The translations under genes were made by a program, and so were the position numbers. Below, one piece after another: positions 37,322 through 39,543 of a DNA stretch of 39,543 bases; the stretch's first letter is position 1, and each line of letters starts with the position of its first letter. The stretch is from Tritrichomonas foetus (lineage: Eukaryota; Parabasalia; Tritrichomonadida; Tritrichomonadidae), in contig MLAK01000662.1 of the NCBI GenBank assembly GCA_001839685.1, positions 42,442-81,984 on the forward strand, given 5' to 3'. The notes under the pieces were generated by a model, which saw only the letters and a list, made by a program, of their open reading frames with translations, searched no databases and was not told the DNA's origin.

Positions 37322-38185
37322 ATGAGCAAGTTTGGTAAAGAATCGCCTTTTTCTTCACCAAAGAGAGGAAATATTCCCATTCCTGAACTTGACGACATTC
37401 CATTAAGTGCATCACGCAAGAATTCGCCTCGATTTAATCCACTTTTCGAAAATTTAATGAAAAATAAAACAATAATCCCATCAATTCCTTTTATTGGAAA
37501 TGTTCCGAAAATTACAGGTGAGACATTGGTTGATTTACTTACCGGACGATACGACGAACTCTTTGACAGTCTTTATATAATCGATAGTCGCTATAATTAT
37601 GAGTATAATGGGGGTCATATTGTTGGTGCTACAAATGTAAATTCATCAGATGTATTAAAAGACATGTTTTTTAAGCACGTCATTCCGAATACGATTATTG
37701 TTTTTCATTGTGAATTTTCTCATAACCGTGGCCCACAATTAGCCTCAGTTTTTCGAGAAACCGACAGAAATTTGAATAGGATGGAGTATCCAAATCTTTT
37801 CTATCCTAACGTCTTTATCTTAGATGGAGGATATCGATTATTTTATCAAGAGCATCAAGATTTTTGTGAGGGCGGATATACCACAATGCTTGATGATGCT
37901 CACAGAATAAATGGCGATTTAACTAGGGCTACAAATGAGTTCAGACGAAATGTTGAAAAGTTGGAGCATCATTTCAAAGCCGATAAGCCTCTGCCAAAAA
38001 TGGAAGATGAAGATGATTTCAAATCACTTTTCGAAAATGATAAAAATAATAAAACTTCATACGAATTCTTGAAAAGTCCAACACCTTGGAGCTGTTCGAC
38101 TTCTCAATCACCGGTGTCATCTAAAATGCTGAATTTCTTTTCAAGTCCGGCAAAACCTCGGAGAGTGATGAAACCAGATATTTGA
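37322..38185 (+). CDS. Cdc25-like dual-specificity phosphatase (rhodanese fold)
   Basis: This is a 287-aa protein with the Cdc25 catalytic domain, which removes inhibitory phosphates from mitotic cyclin-dependent kinases. The rhodanese-type domain runs from about 60 to 195. It contains IIDSRYNYEYNGGHIVGATN (86-105), the family's DCRYxYEYxGGH element with Ser in place of Cys, and the catalytic loop HCEFSHNRGP at 129-138 (HC-x5-R complete: C130 and R136). ILDGGYRLFYQ (166-176) is the conserved closing helix. Flanks are disordered and Ser/Pro-rich, with SP sites at both ends, likely kinase targets. It is shorter than animal Cdc25 but comparable to protist forms. The first ATG with domain context is 37322. 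It is expected to act with a cyclin-CDK such as that of the cyclin at 18852, an inference. Confidence 0.93.
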   Translation: MSKFGKESPFSSPKRGNIPIPELDDIPLSASRKNSPRFNPLFENLMKNKTIIPSIPFIGNVPKITGETLVDLLTGRYDELFDSLYIIDSRYNYEYNGGHIVGATNVNSSDVLKDMFFKHVIPNTIIVFHCEFSHNRGPQLASVFRETDRNLNRMEYPNLFYPNVFILDGGYRLFYQEHQDFCEGGYTTMLDDAHRINGDLTRATNEFRRNVEKLEHHFKADKPLPKMEDEDDFKSLFENDKNNKTSYEFLKSPTPWSCSTSQSPVSSKMLNFFSSPAKPRRVMKPDI

Positions 38186-38375
38186 AATAAACCTGTCTGA
38201 ATTTTTCGATAATAAGCTTTTTATGATTTATTTTTTCATCTCACTATTACAAATTTTCACAAATATATCAAGAAAAAATGGTGTTGATTAACAATCAAGA
38301 CAGATTGAAAATGTGAAAATATAATTTTTATGAAAGAATATTTTAGATTCTTTAAATAAAAGGCAGATATCAACA
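38186..38375. other. Spacer between Cdc25-like gene and tRNA-Cys
   Basis: This is 190 bases with the Cdc25-like 3' end and the tRNA upstream flank. TATATCA and TTTAAATAAAAGG precede the tRNA. No further gene is seen. Confidence 0.5.
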
Positions 38376-38446
38376 GGGGTTTTAGTTTAACGGTAGAACA
38401 AATGACTGCAAATCATCTGGACGTGGTTCAACTCCACGAAATCCCT
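38376..38446 (+). tRNA. tRNA-Cys (anticodon GCA)
   Basis: The sequence folds as a standard cloverleaf. The acceptor stem pairs 38376-38382 with 38439-38445, with one G-T pair. The D arm is GTTT/GAAC, the anticodon loop CTGCAAA has GCA at 38408-38410, and the T arm is CGTGG-TTCAACT-CCACG (38422-38438). The discriminator base is T (38446), the cysteine identity element. The anticodon stem has one A-C mismatch at its outermost pair (38401/38417). The variable loop is short (4 bases). There is no intron. It is read by RNA polymerase III through internal A and B boxes; the B box is GGTTCAACTCC. Confidence 0.94.
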
Positions 38447-38451
38447 TTTTT
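38446..38451 (+). terminator. Pol III oligo-T terminator of tRNA-Cys
   Basis: Six T residues directly follow the acceptor stem, the first being the discriminator base. This is the usual RNA polymerase III stop signal. Confidence 0.85.
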
Positions 38452-38899
38452 GAACTTTTTAATGTCATAACGATAAATCAATTTGACAAATGTTTGACCA
38501 TTATTTATTTCATGTCACCTAACCTCATTTTCTGTCTCACTTTCTGGAATGTCTTTGTGAAGTAAATTTCGCGATAATAATTTCGAGAGAGTATTTTTTT
38601 TTTATCAACTAATCACGAAAAAGTCTTACAATTTTTCATGAATTTAGGATTCTTGAAATCTTAAAATCCCATTTTTTGTCAAATTCAGCTGTAGCCTGTG
38701 AAAAACTAGAGAAATTGCCTTGATTGGATAAATGAGAGTGAAAATTCAGTTTTTTTTTGTAAATAATTGAATTTCCAAACATTTTTTTTCCAATTTTATT
38801 TTTCTCTATTTGACAACATAATACATTATTTTTAGAGTTGTTTTTTCTTTTAGTTTAAATTTTTTGAGTATTTCCTCGTCTCTATTTTAAATATACAAA
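38452..38899. other. Spacer between tRNA-Cys and the EF-hand gene
   Basis: This is 448 bases of A+T-rich sequence with several T runs and no gene. It holds the 3' flank of the minus-strand EF-hand gene. Nothing that looks like a second RNA gene is seen. Confidence 0.55.
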
Positions 38900-39352
38900 T
38901 TAGTCTTGCTTATTGTGCTGGTCGTTATACCACTTCCAGAATTCCTTGAACTGGACTTTTCCGTCCTTGTTGTCATCACACTGTTTGATAATCTCAGCCG
39001 CATCTTCGGAGGTCAGGGCGTCTCCAACTAGGGCCGAGAAGGAGAGGAGGTCCTCTATTTCAATTCCACCGTCACTGTTTCCATCCATTGCGTTGAAAAG
39101 CATTTCGAAGAAATTTTTTATATTTCCGGAAATCAAAACTTCGAAAAATTTTGTGAGATCATCAAAAGTGACACCCTGGCCTTGTTTGGAGCCAACAAAG
39201 ATCTTCATCAAGGCTGGTGCGAATCCTTCATCAATTTCAAATTCAGATAAAAGCTTTCTCAGCTCTGGCTCGTAAAGCATTCCGTTTCCATCGGTGTCAT
39301 TTTGTTTAAATATGTTGTGCAGTCTTTCAGTCTGCTCTTCATTGAAGTTCAT
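38900..39352 (-). CDS. Calmodulin-like EF-hand calcium-binding protein
   Basis: This is a 150-aa protein with four EF-hand positions. Loop 1 (19-30, DTDGNGMLYEPE), loop 3 (90-101, DGNSDGGIEIED) and loop 4 (126-137, DDNKDGKVQFKE) keep the acidic ligands at 1, 3, 5 and 12. Loop 2 (54-65, GSKQGQGVTFDD) is degenerate and unlikely to bind calcium. Length matches the calmodulin/troponin C class, but the missing second site and the KFFEVL helix distinguish it from calmodulin. It is probably a cytosolic calcium sensor or buffer. There is no myristoylation site (MN start). The start is preceded almost directly by a perfect GC-rich palindrome, and an ATTTTTAAACG motif lies 79 bases upstream. Confidence 0.92.
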   Translation of the reverse strand: MNFNEEQTERLHNIFKQNDTDGNGMLYEPELRKLLSEFEIDEGFAPALMKIFVGSKQGQGVTFDDLTKFFEVLISGNIKNFFEMLFNAMDGNSDGGIEIEDLLSFSALVGDALTSEDAAEIIKQCDDNKDGKVQFKEFWKWYNDQHNKQD

Positions 39353-39353
39353 T

Positions 39354-39367
39354 TATCCGGCCGGATA
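39354..39367. promoter_or_regulatory. Perfect 14-bp palindrome at the EF-hand start codon
   Basis: TATCCGGCCGGATA is a perfect palindrome, one base upstream of the EF-hand ATG (minus strand). Its eight-base G+C centre is exceptional in this A+T-rich DNA. It could be a dimeric factor site or a start-site element; function is inferred from position. Confidence 0.4.
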
Positions 39368-39430
39368 CAATAGAGTAAACAGAGTCTATCAAAACTGAAT
39401 AAATTTGAGAAATTATTGAAAAAAAAATAC

Positions 39431-39444
39431 AACCGTTTAAAAAT
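39431..39444 (-). promoter_or_regulatory. ATTTTTAAACG motif upstream of EF-hand gene
   Basis: On the minus strand it reads ATTTTTAAACGGTT, 79 bases before the EF-hand start and in the same orientation. It is an exact match to the 11-bp core seen at four other starts. Confidence 0.4.
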
Positions 39445-39543
39445 AACTTCTTTCAAAATTTGTGAATACTATCAAAACATTGAATAGTTTTGTAAATCGA
39501 CTTTTCGAAAATGTTAAAATATAGTAGAGTATACAGTTGTGAT

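Noticed and set aside
37135..37338. 67-codon frame before the Cdc25-like gene
   Set aside because: It starts with TTG, overlaps the Cdc25-like start and lacks recognisable sequence.

Overview
This window reads as nuclear DNA of a parabasalid flagellate, most likely a trichomonad of the Trichomonas/Tritrichomonas type. It is very A+T-rich (roughly 70% by eye). It uses the standard code and has compact, almost intron-free genes on both strands with short spacers. The one intron found carries the trichomonad hallmarks: GTATGT at the 5' splice site, and a fused branch-point/3' splice block ending ATTAACACACAG. Nothing looks bacterial, viral or organellar. There are 20 supportable protein genes, one tRNA gene, three tandem repeats and a recurring upstream motif.

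Layout. 1-3.6 kb: a perfect 20-bp minisatellite at the left edge, a Rab-like GTPase and a Ser/Pro/Lys-rich basic protein. 3.7-8.1 kb (minus): a large CHD-type chromatin protein whose ATPase motifs have decayed and which ends in an FYRN/FYRC module. 8.8-11.7 kb: a membrane-anchored phosphodiesterase (minus), divergent from an Nnf1/PMF1-like kinetochore protein, then an INCENP-like protein. 11.7-16.2 kb: a 12-bp tandem repeat, a SCAMP, a short SCAMP-like relic, an unrecognised 484-aa protein and a possible 73-aa gene. 16.5-20.4 kb: a RAD23-like protein with FG repeats in place of a ubiquitin-like domain, a cyclin B and a degenerate repeat. 20.4-24.9 kb (minus): a beta-helix/EGF surface protein and an iron-sulfur flavoprotein related to dihydropyrimidine dehydrogenase. 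26.3-29.3 kb: a DENN protein and a coiled-coil protein, after a 1.4-kb gene-free stretch. 29.6-34.8 kb (minus): an intron-split PP5 phosphatase with a repeat-expanded linker, and an 895-aa unrecognised protein. 35.3-39.4 kb: a tail-anchored HeH/LEM-like protein, a small coiled-coil protein, a Cdc25-like phosphatase, tRNA-Cys and an EF-hand protein.

Functional picture. Several genes concern mitosis or the nucleus (cyclin B, Cdc25-like, INCENP-like, Nnf1/PMF1-like, HeH/LEM-like, CHD-FYR). Others serve membrane traffic (Rab, DENN, SCAMP). Eukaryotic neighbours need not be co-regulated, so this grouping is suggestive only. The most notable items are the degenerate CHD-FYR protein, the FG-repeat RAD23-like protein, the minimal HeH/LEM-like membrane protein, the adjacent Nnf1 and INCENP candidates, and an 11-bp motif (ATTTTTAAACG) that lies near five start codons. 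All family calls come from reading motifs; no database search was possible.
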